DNA of 64,000 bases from Dactylosporangium siamense (GCF_016862795.1 NZ_BONQ01000030.1:1-64000); one strand, 5' to 3'. Counted from the first letter of the stretch, positions 8,340 through 18,349 are shown. Translations and numbers: made by a program. Notes: generated by a model not told the origin, from the letters alone.

Positions 8340-9464
8340 TCAGCCGGCTGTTGTGAGGGCCTGGATCGCGGCGCGGTCCACCGGTAGGCCGAGTCCGTCC
8401 AGCAGTTCGGTGCGGTCCTGCCGCTGCTCCCGCCAGAGGGTGTCGTTCGCGGCGAGCGCCGACAGATACGCCCGTTGGGCGGCGCCCAGCCGGAGGCGGG
8501 CGGGCCGCGGCTGCGGGAAGGCGGCCGCCAGCAACGGGCCCCAGGTGGCGTCGATCGACCACGGGCGCGCTGCCTCGGCGACCCCCAGGGCCGCCGGCAG
8601 GAGCAGGTCGAAGTCGCCGGTGCAGCGCAGCGCGGCCTCGACCAGCCGCTCGCTCAGCATCGCGCCGCCGTGCGGGACCGGAGGTTCGTCGCGCAGCCAG
8701 CCGTCACAGCCACCCGGCCAGGTCAGCGCATCGGTGACGACGCGCAGCGTCCGGGGGTCGGCGGTCACGGCCGGTGACAGGGCGGCGCAGGTGCGGATCA
8801 CCGCCGAGGTGTCGTCGAGCAGGTCGCGGGTATCGGCGCCGGCGCCGGCCAGACCCAGCACGCAGTCGATCCGGTGCTCCGGCTCGGCGGTGTCGTCGCC
8901 CGCCACAGAAATCAGCCGTTCGAGCGCCGGCTCCGGGTCTGCCAGGCGAGCGCCGGCCAGTCCCATCCAGCACGCCACCGCGTGCAGCGCCGCAGTGCGT
9001 TCCGCCGGGTCCGGTGCGTCCAGCCACGGCATCAGGCAGGGAACGACGACGGTGGCCCGGCGCGCGCAGCCGGACCCCCACCGTCGCACGATCACGAAGT
9101 CCGGTTCGTCGGCGGGTTCCCAGTACACCTCGAAGGCGTCCACTTCCGGATCGTCCCGCCGCAGGTAGCTGACCATGTCCGGATTCGCCTGGTAGTAGGA
9201 GGCCCGCGCCGCCACGTGACCGAGATACGTCAGCAGCTCCACCCGGTCGAGGCGATCGTCGGGCAGCATCCGCGCGATGACTTCGGCGACCGGCGCGGTG
9301 ACCGGGTACAGCGACCCCTGGTGCAGCACGGCGTTCCACAGGTGCGCCAGCGCGGCCCGGCGGGTGGCCGGGTCGGCGTCGGTCAGGCCGCGCAGGTGCT
9401 GTGGTGTGTCGGAAGCCGGCCCGTAGGCGTGCGCCGAACGGTGCCAGGCAACGGCGCCGGTCAT
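8340..9464 (-). CDS. HEAT-like repeat protein of unknown function
   Basis: 374 residues, built from helical pairs with alternating Leu/Ala patterns such as [31 protein letters not shown] and [14 protein letters not shown]. The N-terminus ([19 protein letters not shown]) closely resembles that of the protein encoded at 49122-50330 (W..LEHAYGPAADVPDLIRAL), including a shared HQG. The two are diverged paralogues. Its ATG overlaps the stop of the response regulator gene (ATGA), so translation should be coupled to that regulator. This hints at a role with the two-component system, which is inference. Confidence 0.8.
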   Translation of the reverse strand: MTGAVAWHRSAHAYGPASDTPQHLRGLTDADPATRRAALAHLWNAVLHQGSLYPVTAPVAEVIARMLPDDRLDRVELLTYLGHVAARASYYQANPDMVSYLRRDDPEVDAFEVYWEPADEPDFVIVRRWGSGCARRATVVVPCLMPWLDAPDPAERTAALHAVACWMGLAGARLADPEPALERLISVAGDDTAEPEHRIDCVLGLAGAGADTRDLLDDTSAVIRTCAALSPAVTADPRTLRVVTDALTWPGGCDGWLRDEPPVPHGGAMLSERLVEAALRCTGDFDLLLPAALGVAEAARPWSIDATWGPLLAAAFPQPRPARLRLGAAQRAYLSALAANDTLWREQRQDRTELLDGLGLPVDRAAIQALTTAG

Positions 9465-10105
9465 TGGTCCAGATAGGTGAGGACGGCCATGACGCGGCGG
9501 TTGTCGTCGCTGGACGGGGGCAGGCCGAGTTTGCTGAAGATGCTGTTGATGTGTTTGCTGACGGCCTTCTCCGACACGAACAGGCGGCCGGCGATCGCGG
9601 CGTTGGAGCGGCCCTCCGCCATCAGGCCGAGCACCTCGCGTTCGCGGGCGGTGAGGACGTCGAGGGGGCCGGTGTCGGGGCGCCGGGCCAGCAGCAGCGC
9701 GATGACCTCCGGGTCCATGACGGTGCCGCCCTCGGCGACCCGCCGGACCGCGTCGATGAACTGCCCGACGTGCGAGACGCGGTCCTTCAGCAGGTAGCCG
9801 ATGCCGCCGACGCCGGCCGCGAGGAGCTCCCGGGCGTAGAGCTGCTCGACGTGCTGGGAGAGCACCAGGATCGGCAGGCCGGGGACCTGGGCGCGGGCGG
9901 CGATCGCGGCCTGCAGGCCCTCGTCGGTGAACGTGGGTGGCAGCCGCACGTCGACGACCGCCACGTCGGGCCGGTGGCCGAGCAGGGCCGGCAGCAGCGC
10001 CGGGCCGGTGTCGACGGACGCGACCACCTCGAAGTCGAACGCCTCGAGAATGTGGATCAGGCCGTCCCGGAGGAGGGCGAGGTCCTCGGCGATGACAACT
10101 CGCAC
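9461..10105 (-). CDS. NarL/FixJ-type response regulator
   Basis: 214 residues. The receiver domain (1-120) has the acidic pocket (AED), phospho-acceptor Asp at about residue 52 ([10 protein letters not shown]), and the conserved Lys in GYLLKDR. The C-terminal LuxR-type HTH reads [25 protein letters not shown] followed by VSEKAVSKH. It overlaps the kinase gene upstream by 49 nt and the HEAT-like gene downstream by 4 nt. The kinase-regulator pair probably controls the divergent MmpL transporter or itself. Confidence 0.95.
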   Translation of the reverse strand: MRVVIAEDLALLRDGLIHILEAFDFEVVASVDTGPALLPALLGHRPDVAVVDVRLPPTFTDEGLQAAIAARAQVPGLPILVLSQHVEQLYARELLAAGVGGIGYLLKDRVSHVGQFIDAVRRVAEGGTVMDPEVIALLLARRPDTGPLDVLTAREREVLGLMAEGRSNAAIAGRLFVSEKAVSKHINSIFSKLGLPPSSDDNRRVMAVLTYLDQ

Positions 10106-11388
10106 GGTAGCTCCATCGTCACGGTGGTGGGTCCGCCGGGCGGACTGGCCACGGACATGGTGCCATCAAACGCGGCGAGGCGTCGTTCGATCCCCCGCAG
10201 GCCGCTGCCGTCAGACACGGCGCCGCCCCGGCCGTCGTCGCGGACGACCATGAGCAGCCGGCCCTGGTCGTACCCCAGCCGGATCGAGATACGCGAAGCC
10301 CGGGCGTGTTTCACGGCGTTGGTGACGGCCTCCGCGATCGCGAAGTAGGCCGCGGACTCCACCGGGGCGAGGGGGCGGCCGGGCAGGGAGATGTCGACGT
10401 CGACGGGGAGCGGGACGGTCAGGGCCAGGGCCTGCACCGCGCCGTCGAGGCCGCGTTCGGCCAGCACCGGTGGGTGGATGCCGCGGACCAGGTCACGCAG
10501 CTCGGCGAGGGCCATCCCGCTGTGCTCACGGGCCTGCGCCATCAGCCGCAGCGCCGCCTCCGGGTCGCGGGCCAGGAGCTCCTCGGCGAGGCCGATCTTC
10601 ATGCTGACCGCGACGAGGCGGGCCTGCGCGCCGTCGTGCAGGTCGCGTTCGATCCGGCGCAGCTCGGTGGCCTGGGCGTCGACGGTCTCCGTGCGGGTCT
10701 GGGTGAGCCGGTCGACCCGCACGGCGAGCGCGGCGGCCCGGGTCGGGGCGAGCAGCCACTGGCTGACGAGGGCGAACCAGCGCAGCGTGTGCGGGGTGAG
10801 TGTCAGCCCGGCGGGCAACAGCACCGCGGCCTGGGGCCAGCTCAGCAGCGCCTCGGCGAGGTTGTCCATGGGCCAGAAGACGCCGTAGCCGTACCAGTCG
10901 ATCACGAAGTACAGCAGCACCGGCACGCCGAGGATGCCTTCGATCCCGTATGCGATCAGGGCGGCGGGCGCGATCAGCAGCAGCCCGACGAGCTGGATGG
11001 ACAGCACCAGCCAGGCCAGGTCCCGCCAGGTCGCGGGGTCGGTGACCACCCACCGGTACAGCCGCCAGATGCCCGCCTTCGCGGGGCGGGGCCGGTACGG
11101 GACCGGGATCTCGACCCCGGTCCACTGCGCCAGGAGCCGCCGGTCGAGGTCGGCGACGGCGCGGACCCCGAGCGCGACGAGCGGCACCAGGAAGATGCCG
11201 ACGCCGGCGACCGTGAGGACGGTCGACACCACGAACAGCACGAAGAGGGTGATGTTGGTGGTCAGCGTCCCGATCGCGAGCAGGACGCTGCGCAGGCCGG
11301 CGAGCAGCCCACGGGACAACCAGGTCCACACCGGCGGGGTCAGCACCCGGCGGACGGGCTCCGGCAGCCAGGTCGGCAACGGGTTCAC
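10057..11388 (-). CDS. Membrane sensor histidine kinase (putative sensor domain plus HisKA_3)
   Basis: 443 residues from a GTG at 11388. The first ~250 residues form a putative-sensor membrane domain with several hydrophobic helices ([36 protein letters not shown]). Then comes the dimerisation helix [17 protein letters not shown] with the phospho-accepting His, and a HATPase ([11 protein letters not shown]-box; DDGRGG G-box). This is the NarL-partner kinase class. It overlaps the response regulator by 49 nt. The start is uncertain because upstream in-frame codons exist, but those lack membrane-domain similarity. Confidence 0.92.
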   Translation of the reverse strand: MNPLPTWLPEPVRRVLTPPVWTWLSRGLLAGLRSVLLAIGTLTTNITLFVLFVVSTVLTVAGVGIFLVPLVALGVRAVADLDRRLLAQWTGVEIPVPYRPRPAKAGIWRLYRWVVTDPATWRDLAWLVLSIQLVGLLLIAPAALIAYGIEGILGVPVLLYFVIDWYGYGVFWPMDNLAEALLSWPQAAVLLPAGLTLTPHTLRWFALVSQWLLAPTRAAALAVRVDRLTQTRTETVDAQATELRRIERDLHDGAQARLVAVSMKIGLAEELLARDPEAALRLMAQAREHSGMALAELRDLVRGIHPPVLAERGLDGAVQALALTVPLPVDVDISLPGRPLAPVESAAYFAIAEAVTNAVKHARASRISIRLGYDQGRLLMVVRDDGRGGAVSDGSGLRGIERRLAAFDGTMSVASPPGGPTTVTMELPCELSSPRTSPSSGTA

Positions 11389-11529
11389 CGTCCCATTCTC
11401 ACCCGGGCACCCCGGAACCCGCGGTGGTGCTAGGACCACCCCGCTTCGGGACATGACACTCCTGACCCGCGGCCCGCCGGTGCGTTGGATCAGAGGCATC
11501 GAAAGCCAGTTCCAGGGAGGGAACACCCG

Positions 11530-13641
11530 ATGTCAACACAACGCCTGGCCGGGCTGCCGTCCGGTCGCCGCACCAAGCTGGTGATGCTGGCCCTGTGGGT
11601 CGTCATCGCCGCCGTGCTGGGTCCGCTCGCGCTGAAGCTCGCCGACGTGCAGGACAACGACTCGCTCGGGTCGCTGCCGGCCGGCGCGGAGGCGAGCCGG
11701 GCCGCGGCCCGGGAGGAGGCCGCGTTCCCCGAGCCGGACGCGCTCGTCGCCGTCGCCGTCTACGTCCGCGAGTCCGGGCTCACCGACGCCGACCGGGCCA
11801 AGGTCGACGCCGACCGGGCCGCGTTCGCCGCGCACGCCCTGGGCGGGACGGTCGCCGAGCCGGTGCCCGCCGCGGACGGCAAGGCGCTGCTGCTGACGTT
11901 CGCCCTCGCGGGTGACGCCGAGCAGCAGTCCGCGGCCGTCGCGCCGGTCAAGGACCGGCTCGCCGCGCAGGCACCGGACGGGTTGCGCACCGCGCTGACC
12001 GGTTCGGCGGGCGCCGAGGACGACTTCGCCGACGCGTTCAAGGGGCTCGACGTCACCCTGCTGCTGGCCACCGTCGCGGCCGTGGCGGTGCTGTTGCTGC
12101 TGACCTACCGCAGCCCGGTGCTGTGGGTGATCCCGCTGCTCACCGCCGCGGTCGCCAGCCAGGTCGCCGGCGGTGTGGTGTATCTGCTGGTCAAGCACAC
12201 CGGGATCACCGTCGACCTGCAGAGCCAGAACATCATGACGATCCTGGCGGTGGGCGTCGGCGTCGACTACGCGTTGCTCATCGTCGCGCGGTACCGCGAA
12301 GAACTGCGCCGCCACGAGGACCGGCACGAGGCGATGGGCATCGCGTTGCGGCGGTCGTTCCCGGCGATCTGCGCGTCGGCGGCGACCGTCGCGATCGGGC
12401 TGCTGTGCCTGCTCGCCGCCGACCAGCCGGCCACACACGGTCTCGGCCCCGTCGGCGCGATCGCCGTCGTCGCCACGCTGTTCGCGATGACGACGCTGCT
12501 GCCCGCGGTGCTGGTGCTGTTCGGGCGCTGGGTGTTCTGGCCGTTCGTGCCGCGGTACACCCCCGGCATCGAGCAGCAGGACGTCGCCGCGGACCACGGC
12601 GTCTGGGCCCGGATCGCCCGTCTCGTCGGCGCCCGTCCGCGCACCGTGTGGCTGGCGACCGCCGCCGTGCTCGCCGCGCTCACCTTCGGCGTCACCAACC
12701 TCAGCGTCGGCCTGCCGGGCGACGAGACGTTCACCGACGAGGTCGGCTCGATCACCGGGCAGCGCCTCATCGAGCGGCACTACCCCGGCGGCACCCTCTC
12801 GCCCGCCGTCGTCATCGCCGCCGCCGGCACCGCGACGCCGGTCGCCGACGCGGCCCGCACGGTTGACGGCGTCGCGACGGTCGGCGAGCCGGAACGCTCC
12901 GCCGACGGCCGCTGGGTGCGCATCGAGGCGACGTTCGCCGCCGAGCCGACCAGCCCGGCCGCTCAGGAGGCCCTGCAACGCCTCCGGGACGCCGTGCACG
13001 GCGTCCCGGACTCGCAGGTGCTCGTCGGCGGCGACACCGCGTTCGAGGTCGACGGCGACTCGGTCACCAGCCGCGACAACCTGGTCGTCATCCCCCTCGT
13101 TCTCGCCGTCATCCTGCTGGTGCTGATGGGTCTGCTGCGGGCCCTCATCGCGCCGCTGGTGCTGCTCGCCAGCGTCGTGCTGTCCTACGCGGCGGCGCTG
13201 GGTGCGGCCGGGTTCATCCTGGACGCCATCGGTCATCCGCGGCTGTGGAGCGCGGTGCCGCTGCAGACGTTCCTGTTCATCGTCGCCCTCGGCGTGGACT
13301 ACACCATCTTCCTCATGACCCGCGCCCGGGAGGAGACCGCGCAGCTCGGCCACCGCAGGGGCGTCCTGCACGCGCTGACCGTCACCGGCGGCGTCATCAC
13401 CAGCGCCGGCGTGGTCCTGGCCGCCACGTTCGCGGCGTTGAACGTGCTGCCGATGGTGCCGTCGATGCAGATCGGGGTCATCGTCACCGTCGGGGTGCTC
13501 ATCGACACGCTGCTCGTGCGCAGCCTCCTCGTCCCCGCCCTGGCCGTCCACATCGGACGGTTCGCGTGGTGGCCCGGCCGGCTGTCCCGGGCCACGACCG
13601 CCGCTGAGATTCCCGTTTCGCCGCCGGTACCGGTGAGCTGA
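11530..13641 (+). CDS. MmpL-family RND transporter
   Basis: 703 residues with duplicated MMPL architecture. There is one N-terminal helix (LVMLALWVVIAAVLGPLAL), a periplasmic-type domain, and a block of five to six helices with VGVGVDYALLIVARYREEL. A second extracellular domain follows, then a second helix block with VALGVDYTIFLMTRAREE. The paired G-V-DY motifs carry the proton-relay Asp/Tyr of this superfamily. Start ATG at 11530 with GGGAGGGA upstream. It exports lipids or other hydrophobic molecules in known members. It is divergent from the kinase operon, which may regulate it. Confidence 0.93.
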   Translation: MSTQRLAGLPSGRRTKLVMLALWVVIAAVLGPLALKLADVQDNDSLGSLPAGAEASRAAAREEAAFPEPDALVAVAVYVRESGLTDADRAKVDADRAAFAAHALGGTVAEPVPAADGKALLLTFALAGDAEQQSAAVAPVKDRLAAQAPDGLRTALTGSAGAEDDFADAFKGLDVTLLLATVAAVAVLLLLTYRSPVLWVIPLLTAAVASQVAGGVVYLLVKHTGITVDLQSQNIMTILAVGVGVDYALLIVARYREELRRHEDRHEAMGIALRRSFPAICASAATVAIGLLCLLAADQPATHGLGPVGAIAVVATLFAMTTLLPAVLVLFGRWVFWPFVPRYTPGIEQQDVAADHGVWARIARLVGARPRTVWLATAAVLAALTFGVTNLSVGLPGDETFTDEVGSITGQRLIERHYPGGTLSPAVVIAAAGTATPVADAARTVDGVATVGEPERSADGRWVRIEATFAAEPTSPAAQEALQRLRDAVHGVPDSQVLVGGDTAFEVDGDSVTSRDNLVVIPLVLAVILLVLMGLLRALIAPLVLLASVVLSYAAALGAAGFILDAIGHPRLWSAVPLQTFLFIVALGVDYTIFLMTRAREETAQLGHRRGVLHALTVTGGVITSAGVVLAATFAALNVLPMVPSMQIGVIVTVGVLIDTLLVRSLLVPALAVHIGRFAWWPGRLSRATTAAEIPVSPPVPVS

Positions 13642-13654
13642 GTTCCCCCCACAC

Positions 13655-13684
13655 GTCCCCTTCCGCCGCCCGGCGGGAGGGGAC
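13655..13684 (+). terminator. Hairpin terminator after the MmpL gene
   Basis: GTCCCCTTCCGCC (13655-13667) pairs with GGCGGGAGGGGAC (13672-13684) over 13 bp with one G-U pair and a 4 nt loop, starting 14 nt after the stop. There is no T-tract, as is usual in GC-rich actinobacteria. Confidence 0.7.
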
Positions 13685-13722
13685 GGCCGTGCCGGTGGCA
13701 GACTGGCCGTGGAGGTGGGCGG

Positions 13723-14775
13723 GTGGATCTGACGGCGGGATACACGGACGGCTGGCGCCGGCAGCCGTCGCCGCTGGGCGGCGGGGCGACGTCGGGGCAG
13801 TGGTCGGTGATCGCGGCGCTGTGGCTGCTCGCCGAGTGGACCCGCGACGCCACGCCCGGCTGGCGCAGCGAGATCGTCACCGGCACCACCGCCGAACGCA
13901 CCACCGAGCCGTGGCCGCGGCCACCGGCCGCGGTCGGGGACTTCGACATCCCGGCCGACGGCGCCACGGTCCTGCTCAGCCTGCTCCAGCCCGGCCCGAA
14001 CCGGCCGTACGAGCCGAACCGCCCGCCGGCGGAGGCGACCGCCGAGGTCCTGGCCCTGCTGGCCGACCGGATCCCGGTCACCGATCCGCGCGGCACGGCC
14101 CTGCTCGCGCACCTGGCCGAACAGCTGACCGGGCCCTACGTGGACCTGCTGCGCGTCTCGACCGGCGACGACCTGCAGCTGATCCAGCGCGACTCGAGCG
14201 GGCGGACGTTGCGCCTGACCGTGGCGGACGCACCGGTGACCGAGCCACCGCCGGTCATCGCGGCCGACGGCGCCGACGCCGCCCTGCGCACCCGGCTCGC
14301 CTGCCTCATCACGCTGCTGAGCGCCCACCTGTGGGTGAACAACAACAACCCGGTGACGTTCCGGGTCTGGCTCGGCCCGCGCGGTGACGCGAACCCGCTC
14401 ACCGCCGCCGCCGACTGGTGGACCCGCACCCGGGAGGAGGAGCCAGACGAACCGCCGCAGCTGCGGCCGGTCACCGTCGAGGACCTCGACGCCGGCCTGT
14501 ACACCATCGTCCGCGGCTCCCTGCTGGAACTGTTCGACGGCAGCTGGAGCGGCGTCGAGGAGTGGCCGCACGTCCCACCGGGCCACCTCACCCGGCACCT
14601 GTACCGGGACCTGCTCGACCTGCTGCTGACCAGGGTCGGCGGCGCACCTGACCTGCTGTGCACGGGCTACCTGCCGGTGACTGAGATCGAGGACGACGAG
14701 GACGACTTCTACGGCACCGTGGTGTTCGTCGGGTCCGCCGACGTCGCCGTCCTCGACCTCGACCTCACCTGCTGA
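13723..14775 (+). CDS. Conserved hypothetical protein
   Basis: 350 residues, not recognised. GTG start with GGAGG at 13711-13715. It appears soluble with no signal peptide. There are several Trp-rich patches (WSVIAALWLLAEWTRD, ADWWTRTREEE) and a very acidic stretch (EIEDDEDDFYG) near the C-terminus. Strong codon bias supports it as real. The stop overlaps the start of the phosphatase gene by one base (TGATG), so the two are co-translated. The partner is a tyrosine-phosphatase-like enzyme, but no link in function can be shown. Confidence 0.75.
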   Translation: MDLTAGYTDGWRRQPSPLGGGATSGQWSVIAALWLLAEWTRDATPGWRSEIVTGTTAERTTEPWPRPPAAVGDFDIPADGATVLLSLLQPGPNRPYEPNRPPAEATAEVLALLADRIPVTDPRGTALLAHLAEQLTGPYVDLLRVSTGDDLQLIQRDSSGRTLRLTVADAPVTEPPPVIAADGADAALRTRLACLITLLSAHLWVNNNNPVTFRVWLGPRGDANPLTAAADWWTRTREEEPDEPPQLRPVTVEDLDAGLYTIVRGSLLELFDGSWSGVEEWPHVPPGHLTRHLYRDLLDLLLTRVGGAPDLLCTGYLPVTEIEDDEDDFYGTVVFVGSADVAVLDLDLTC

Positions 14776-15254
14776 TGCGCGCCACCTTGTTCACCGTCGA
14801 CGTGCCTTTCGGCGGCCTCAGTACCATGGCCAAACCGCGTGGCGGGGACTGGCTCGACGACGAGATGACCGCACTTCGCGCCGCCGGGGTGGACGTCCTG
14901 GTCTGCGCGTTGACGGACGACGAGCGCGCCGAGGTCGGCCTCACCGGCGAGCCGGTCGCGGCCCGTGCCGCCGGGCTGGAATTCGTGTCCATCCCGATCC
15001 CGGACCGTGCCGTCCCCGACCCGGCCACCGTCCTGCCGGACCTGCGACGGCTCGCCGAGCAGGTCCGCGGCGGCGCGCACGTCGTCACCCACTGCCGGAT
15101 CGGCATCGGCCGGGCCTCACTGCTCGCGGCCGGCATCCTGGTCCTCAACGGCGTCCCGGCCGAGGAGGCGTGGCGGCTCCTCGAACAGGCCCGCGGGCTC
15201 GCCGTCCCCGACACCCCGGAACAGCGCGAGTGGCCCGCCGCCCTGCGGCCCTAG
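14775..15254 (+). CDS. Protein tyrosine/dual-specificity phosphatase-like protein
   Basis: 159 residues. The P-loop HCRIGIGRAS matches HCx5R of cysteine phosphatases (Cys nucleophile, Arg phosphate binding). A conserved upstream region (GGDWLDDEMTALRAAGVDVLVCAL) resembles the WPD-bearing fold, with a candidate general-acid Asp in IPIPDRAVPDP. Length is right for a compact DSP-type phosphatase. It is translationally coupled to the preceding hypothetical gene, and its last 4 nt overlap the convergent small gene at 15251. Confidence 0.85.
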   Translation: MRATLFTVDVPFGGLSTMAKPRGGDWLDDEMTALRAAGVDVLVCALTDDERAEVGLTGEPVAARAAGLEFVSIPIPDRAVPDPATVLPDLRRLAEQVRGGAHVVTHCRIGIGRASLLAAGILVLNGVPAEEAWRLLEQARGLAVPDTPEQREWPAALRP

Positions 15255-15505
15255 TCTTCGACGATTTCGGGCTCGTGCAGTTCGTATCCGCGTTCACGCA
15301 GCTGCTCGATCACCCGCGGCCGGGTGAGCGACAGCACGTGCGTCTCGACCTCGGCGTCGCGGAGCAGGTCAGCGTAGGTGTCCCGGACCAGCTGGTCGAC
15401 CTCCGCCGGCGGGGCGTCCGGGAACCGTTCGCGCAGGATGTCCGTCTCCCGCCGCAGCGCCGTGTCGATGTCGCCCAGGTGGGCGACCCCGTCGTGACCG
15501 GTCAT
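15251..15505 (-). CDS. Small helical protein, possible three-helix-bundle dimerisation family
   Basis: 84 residues, all predicted helical: DIDTALRRETDILRERFPDAPPAEVDQLVRD, then ADLLRDAEVETHVLSLTRPRVIEQLRERG (quoted in pieces). The 'RFxxAPxxEVxxLV' core resembles small actinobacterial three-helix-bundle proteins that follow pattern RF.GAPVR..VP.LVER. This match is from memory of the family and is moderate. The ATG at 15505 faces the GNAT gene (139 nt gap). Function unknown. Confidence 0.7.
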   Translation of the reverse strand: MTGHDGVAHLGDIDTALRRETDILRERFPDAPPAEVDQLVRDTYADLLRDAEVETHVLSLTRPRVIEQLRERGYELHEPEIVED

Positions 15506-15644
15506 GGTGGCACGTCCTCTCGTTGTCGCGGTGCTCCGGCTCTGTTGCCACCCGGACGTTGCCAGGTCGCCAACGGCGGGCGAACGGACGTTGAACGCGA
15601 TCGCGGTTTTCTGGGAGCCGGGCGGCGATCGGCAGAATGGGGCG

Positions 15645-16091
15645 ATGACGACGATCCGGCGGTTCGAGGCCGCAGACGCTCCCACGGTCGCCGGCCTCAT
15701 CGAGCGGTGCCTGCGTGAGGTGAACAGCCGGGACTACTCCGCCGACATCATCGAGCGGATGTGCGCGCACTTCGATCCTTCACGGATCGCGGCGCTCGCC
15801 GCCCAGCGGGAGATGTTCGTCGCCGATTCCGGTGGGATCGTCGGCACCGTCTCCCGGGACGGCAACAAGGTGTACACGATGTTCGTGCACCCTGATGCCG
15901 CCGGACAAGGGATCGGGCGGTCACTGATGCGGCACATCGAGGCGCTCGCCGCGGCCGAAGGGCACGAGTTCATGGAGACCGGCGCGAGCATCACGGCGCA
16001 CGAGTTCTATCAGCGACTCGGGTACGTCGACGTGCGCACCTCCGACACCGAGTTCGGCTTCAACTACATCCTCCGCCGCCCGCTGCCGTGA
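15645..16091 (+). CDS. GNAT-family N-acetyltransferase
   Basis: 148 residues. The acetyl-CoA binding motif A is clear: MFVHPDAAGQGIGRSLMRHIE (V/I-x-x-x-x-Q/RxxGxG/A). N-terminal RRFEAADAPTVAGLIERCLRE and C-terminal FYQRLGYVDV are typical of single-domain GNATs. The substrate is unknown. It stands alone between a small convergent gene and a hypothetical gene. Confidence 0.9.
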   Translation: MTTIRRFEAADAPTVAGLIERCLREVNSRDYSADIIERMCAHFDPSRIAALAAQREMFVADSGGIVGTVSRDGNKVYTMFVHPDAAGQGIGRSLMRHIEALAAAEGHEFMETGASITAHEFYQRLGYVDVRTSDTEFGFNYILRRPLP

Positions 16092-16187
16092 CGTTGCCGC
16101 GGGCTCGTCTGCCTCCCCCACGATGCCATCGACAACGGGTGAGAAACCCGAGGCCGGCGCAACCTGACGGGCACTACAGTCGCGGGC

Positions 16188-16631
16188 GTGCAGGATGAGC
16201 CGTGGGAGCACTACGAGCGCAGCAGGACCTGGACCGGCTGGTCGTATCCGATCGGGCGGACGCTCGTCGAGGCGGCGCTGCGGAAGGCCGGCGTGCGGCT
16301 GCTGTCGCTCGACTTCAGCCAGCCCGGCCACGGCGGAGACAGCACGGTCATCCTCCTGCTGCGGGCCGACCGGTACGCGGACATCGGCGCCACCTATCAC
16401 CTGACGCGTGGAACGCCCCAACGCCCACGCACCGCCCTCGCGCTCTCGGCGGTTCCCAGCTCGCTGCGACCCCAGGCGGCGGAGGCCCTCACGACCGGCG
16501 GCGCGCTGGACGGTGCGTGCGCCTGGCTGGCGAGGGCCGAGAAGGCGGACCCGACCTGGCTCGACAAGGCGCACGACTGGACCGCGTACCTGGACAACGG
16601 CGTGCTGCGGGTGGTCGAGGGAGAGCGGTGA
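16188..16631 (+). CDS. Hypothetical protein
   Basis: 147 residues, family not recognised. GTG start with TACAGT -10 ending 7 nt upstream, so probably leaderless. N-terminal Trp/Tyr-rich EHYERSRTWTGWSYPIGRTLVEAAL, middle VILLLRADRYADIGATYHL, C-terminal WLDKAHDWTAYLDNGVLRVVE. No signal or membrane segment. Codon bias is that of a real gene. Confidence 0.65.
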   Translation: MQDEPWEHYERSRTWTGWSYPIGRTLVEAALRKAGVRLLSLDFSQPGHGGDSTVILLLRADRYADIGATYHLTRGTPQRPRTALALSAVPSSLRPQAAEALTTGGALDGACAWLARAEKADPTWLDKAHDWTAYLDNGVLRVVEGER

Positions 16632-16768
16632 CCGCTCAAGGTTGCCACCGCCGTGTCCTCACCCGGTGCCCGACCGCCGGGGCGATGACCACGGTCGCAC
16701 CCAGAGTTCGCCACCTGTTGCCACGCGGGACAGCTGGAACACCGGCGGCACCGGCATAGGGTTCGCCG

Positions 16769-17341
16769 GTGGATGCGGACGAGTTCTGGGCGCTCATCGA
16801 GGCGTCCGCAGGCGACGGCGACGGGCAGGACGAACGCGAGGCGTGGCTGAGTCGACGGCTGCGGCGGGTGCCGCGGGCGGACCTGCTGGACTTCGTCCAG
16901 CATCTGGCGGCGACCCGGGAACCGGCCAACACGTACCGGTTGTGGCACGCCGCGGACCTCTTGTGCGGCGGGTACTGCAGCACGGACGGGTTCCACTACT
17001 TCCAGATGTGGCTGGTGGGCAACGGCCGTGCCGTGTACGACGCGGCGATCGCCGACCCCGACAGCCTTGCCGCGGCGCCGCAGGTGGCCCCGCTCGCGGC
17101 GGAGCCGGAGCGCTACTACCCCGGGTGGGAATCGCTGGAGTATGTCGCCCGGCGCGTGGGCCTGGAACGCGACGACATCGACGGGGACGTCCGTGACGTC
17201 GTCACCGCCGAGCGGCAGGTCCGCCTCCGGTTCGACCCGAAACCCGAAGACCTTGACTGGCGCGACCTCGACGAGGCCGCGGTGGCCCGGGCGTACCCAC
17301 GGCTCTGGGCGCTGTTCGGCGACCGCCGGAAGCGAGACTGA
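16769..17341 (+). CDS. DUF4240 domain protein
   Basis: 190 residues. The pattern DEFWALIEAS at the start, LLCGGYCSTDGFHYFQMWLVGNGRAVYDAAIADPDSL in the middle (quoted region about residues 67-103) and YPGWESLEYVA fit DUF4240, a family widespread in Streptomyces and relatives with no known activity. The GTG start is backed by a TAGGGT -10 ending 6 nt upstream (leaderless). Confidence 0.88.
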   Translation: MDADEFWALIEASAGDGDGQDEREAWLSRRLRRVPRADLLDFVQHLAATREPANTYRLWHAADLLCGGYCSTDGFHYFQMWLVGNGRAVYDAAIADPDSLAAAPQVAPLAAEPERYYPGWESLEYVARRVGLERDDIDGDVRDVVTAERQVRLRFDPKPEDLDWRDLDEAAVARAYPRLWALFGDRRKRD

Positions 17342-17415
17342 CCGCCGGGCCTGAGCACCCTGGCCCACTCCGTCGCTTCAGGTCGTGTTTGCCGGGCGTC
17401 TGTACCGTGCATCGC

Positions 17416-18294
17416 ATGTCGATGCGACGCAGGACGATGCTCGTCGCGGGGGTTCTGGCGGTGCTGGCGACGGCCGCGTGCGGGTCGGACGAGCCCGGGG
17501 GCAAGGCCGGCAGGGACCTGTTGGACCGGCTCTCGCCGGTGGGCACGCCGACGGCGACGGTCGTGGACCTCGCCCGGGTCCGCAAAGAGCTGGGGCTGCC
17601 CGCCGACTTCGGCGGGGCGACCGGCTCACGCGAGGCCGCGCAGCAGCGGTTCGACAGCATCGTGGCGATGGCGTACCCCATCTGGAGCACGCCGCTCAAG
17701 TCGGCCGTCCGGGACGCCGTCGACCTCGGCCGGGTCTCCGCCGTGGCGAACAACGGGGTGGGGCGGCAGGCGGTGACCGTGCTCGCGACCGGGCAGAAGC
17801 TCGGCGAGATCACGGCGGCGCTGAAGGCGGGCGGCTACACCGAGGACAACGGGGTGTGGCGGGCGCCGGCCGGGAACCGGGTCACCGCCGCGGCCGCGGT
17901 CGGGGGTGGCGACGGCTTCCTGGTGACCGGAGCCGACGCTGCCACCGTACGGTCGACCGCACGCGGCGAGGGCACGGGGTTCAAGGGCCGGGTCCGCGAG
18001 CTGATCGACCAGCTCGACGCACCGGCGGCCGCGGCCGTCGACTACCCGAGCGGCTGCGTCGACGCGGCCGCCGTCGCCGATGACATCGCCGGGCAGAAGG
18101 GTCGCATCATGCTCATCGTCCCGGGCGCGAGCACGGACCGGGTGCGGACGGGCGAGATCCAGTCGTTCACCGTCGACACGTCGAAGGTCGAGGGCGACAA
18201 GGTGACCGTGACGCTGACCCATGCGCGGGCCGAGATCACGCCGCTGCAGTTCGTCGGTGGGGAGCGCAGCGTCACCGAGGTCTACGGCTGCTGA
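17416..18294 (+). CDS. Secreted lipoprotein of unknown function
   Basis: 292 residues. The N-terminus MSMRRRTMLVAGVLAVLATAACGS is basic, then hydrophobic, then has a lipobox-like ATAAC, so it should be lipid-anchored outside the membrane. The mature part has no recognised domain, but has paired Cys (SGC, YGC at the extreme C-terminus) that could form a disulfide. The ATG at 17416 has TACCGT ending 7 nt upstream. No operon partner is evident. Confidence 0.78.
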   Translation: MSMRRRTMLVAGVLAVLATAACGSDEPGGKAGRDLLDRLSPVGTPTATVVDLARVRKELGLPADFGGATGSREAAQQRFDSIVAMAYPIWSTPLKSAVRDAVDLGRVSAVANNGVGRQAVTVLATGQKLGEITAALKAGGYTEDNGVWRAPAGNRVTAAAAVGGGDGFLVTGADAATVRSTARGEGTGFKGRVRELIDQLDAPAAAAVDYPSGCVDAAAVADDIAGQKGRIMLIVPGASTDRVRTGEIQSFTVDTSKVEGDKVTVTLTHARAEITPLQFVGGERSVTEVYGC

Positions 18295-18321
18295 TCGCCG
18301 GCGAGCGGCAGCGGCCTGAAC

Positions 18322-18349
18322 TTGACATCATCTATGTGAGCGATAACAC
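18322..18349 (+). promoter_or_regulatory. Promoter with overlapping LacI-type operator upstream of GH54 gene
   Basis: TTGACA (18322-18327) and a weak -10 TAACAC (18344-18349) are 16 bp apart. The sequence ATGTGAGCGATAACAC (18334-18349) is a near-palindrome of the LacI-family type and covers the -10 region. It matches a second copy at 18436. Confidence 0.65.

Noticed and set aside
11533-14598. A 1021-codon minus-strand open frame opposite the MmpL gene
   Set aside because: It has no recognisable domain and is rich in Arg, Gly, Asp and Gln as expected for antisense of GC-rich coding DNA; MmpL and the hypothetical gene at 13723 explain the region.
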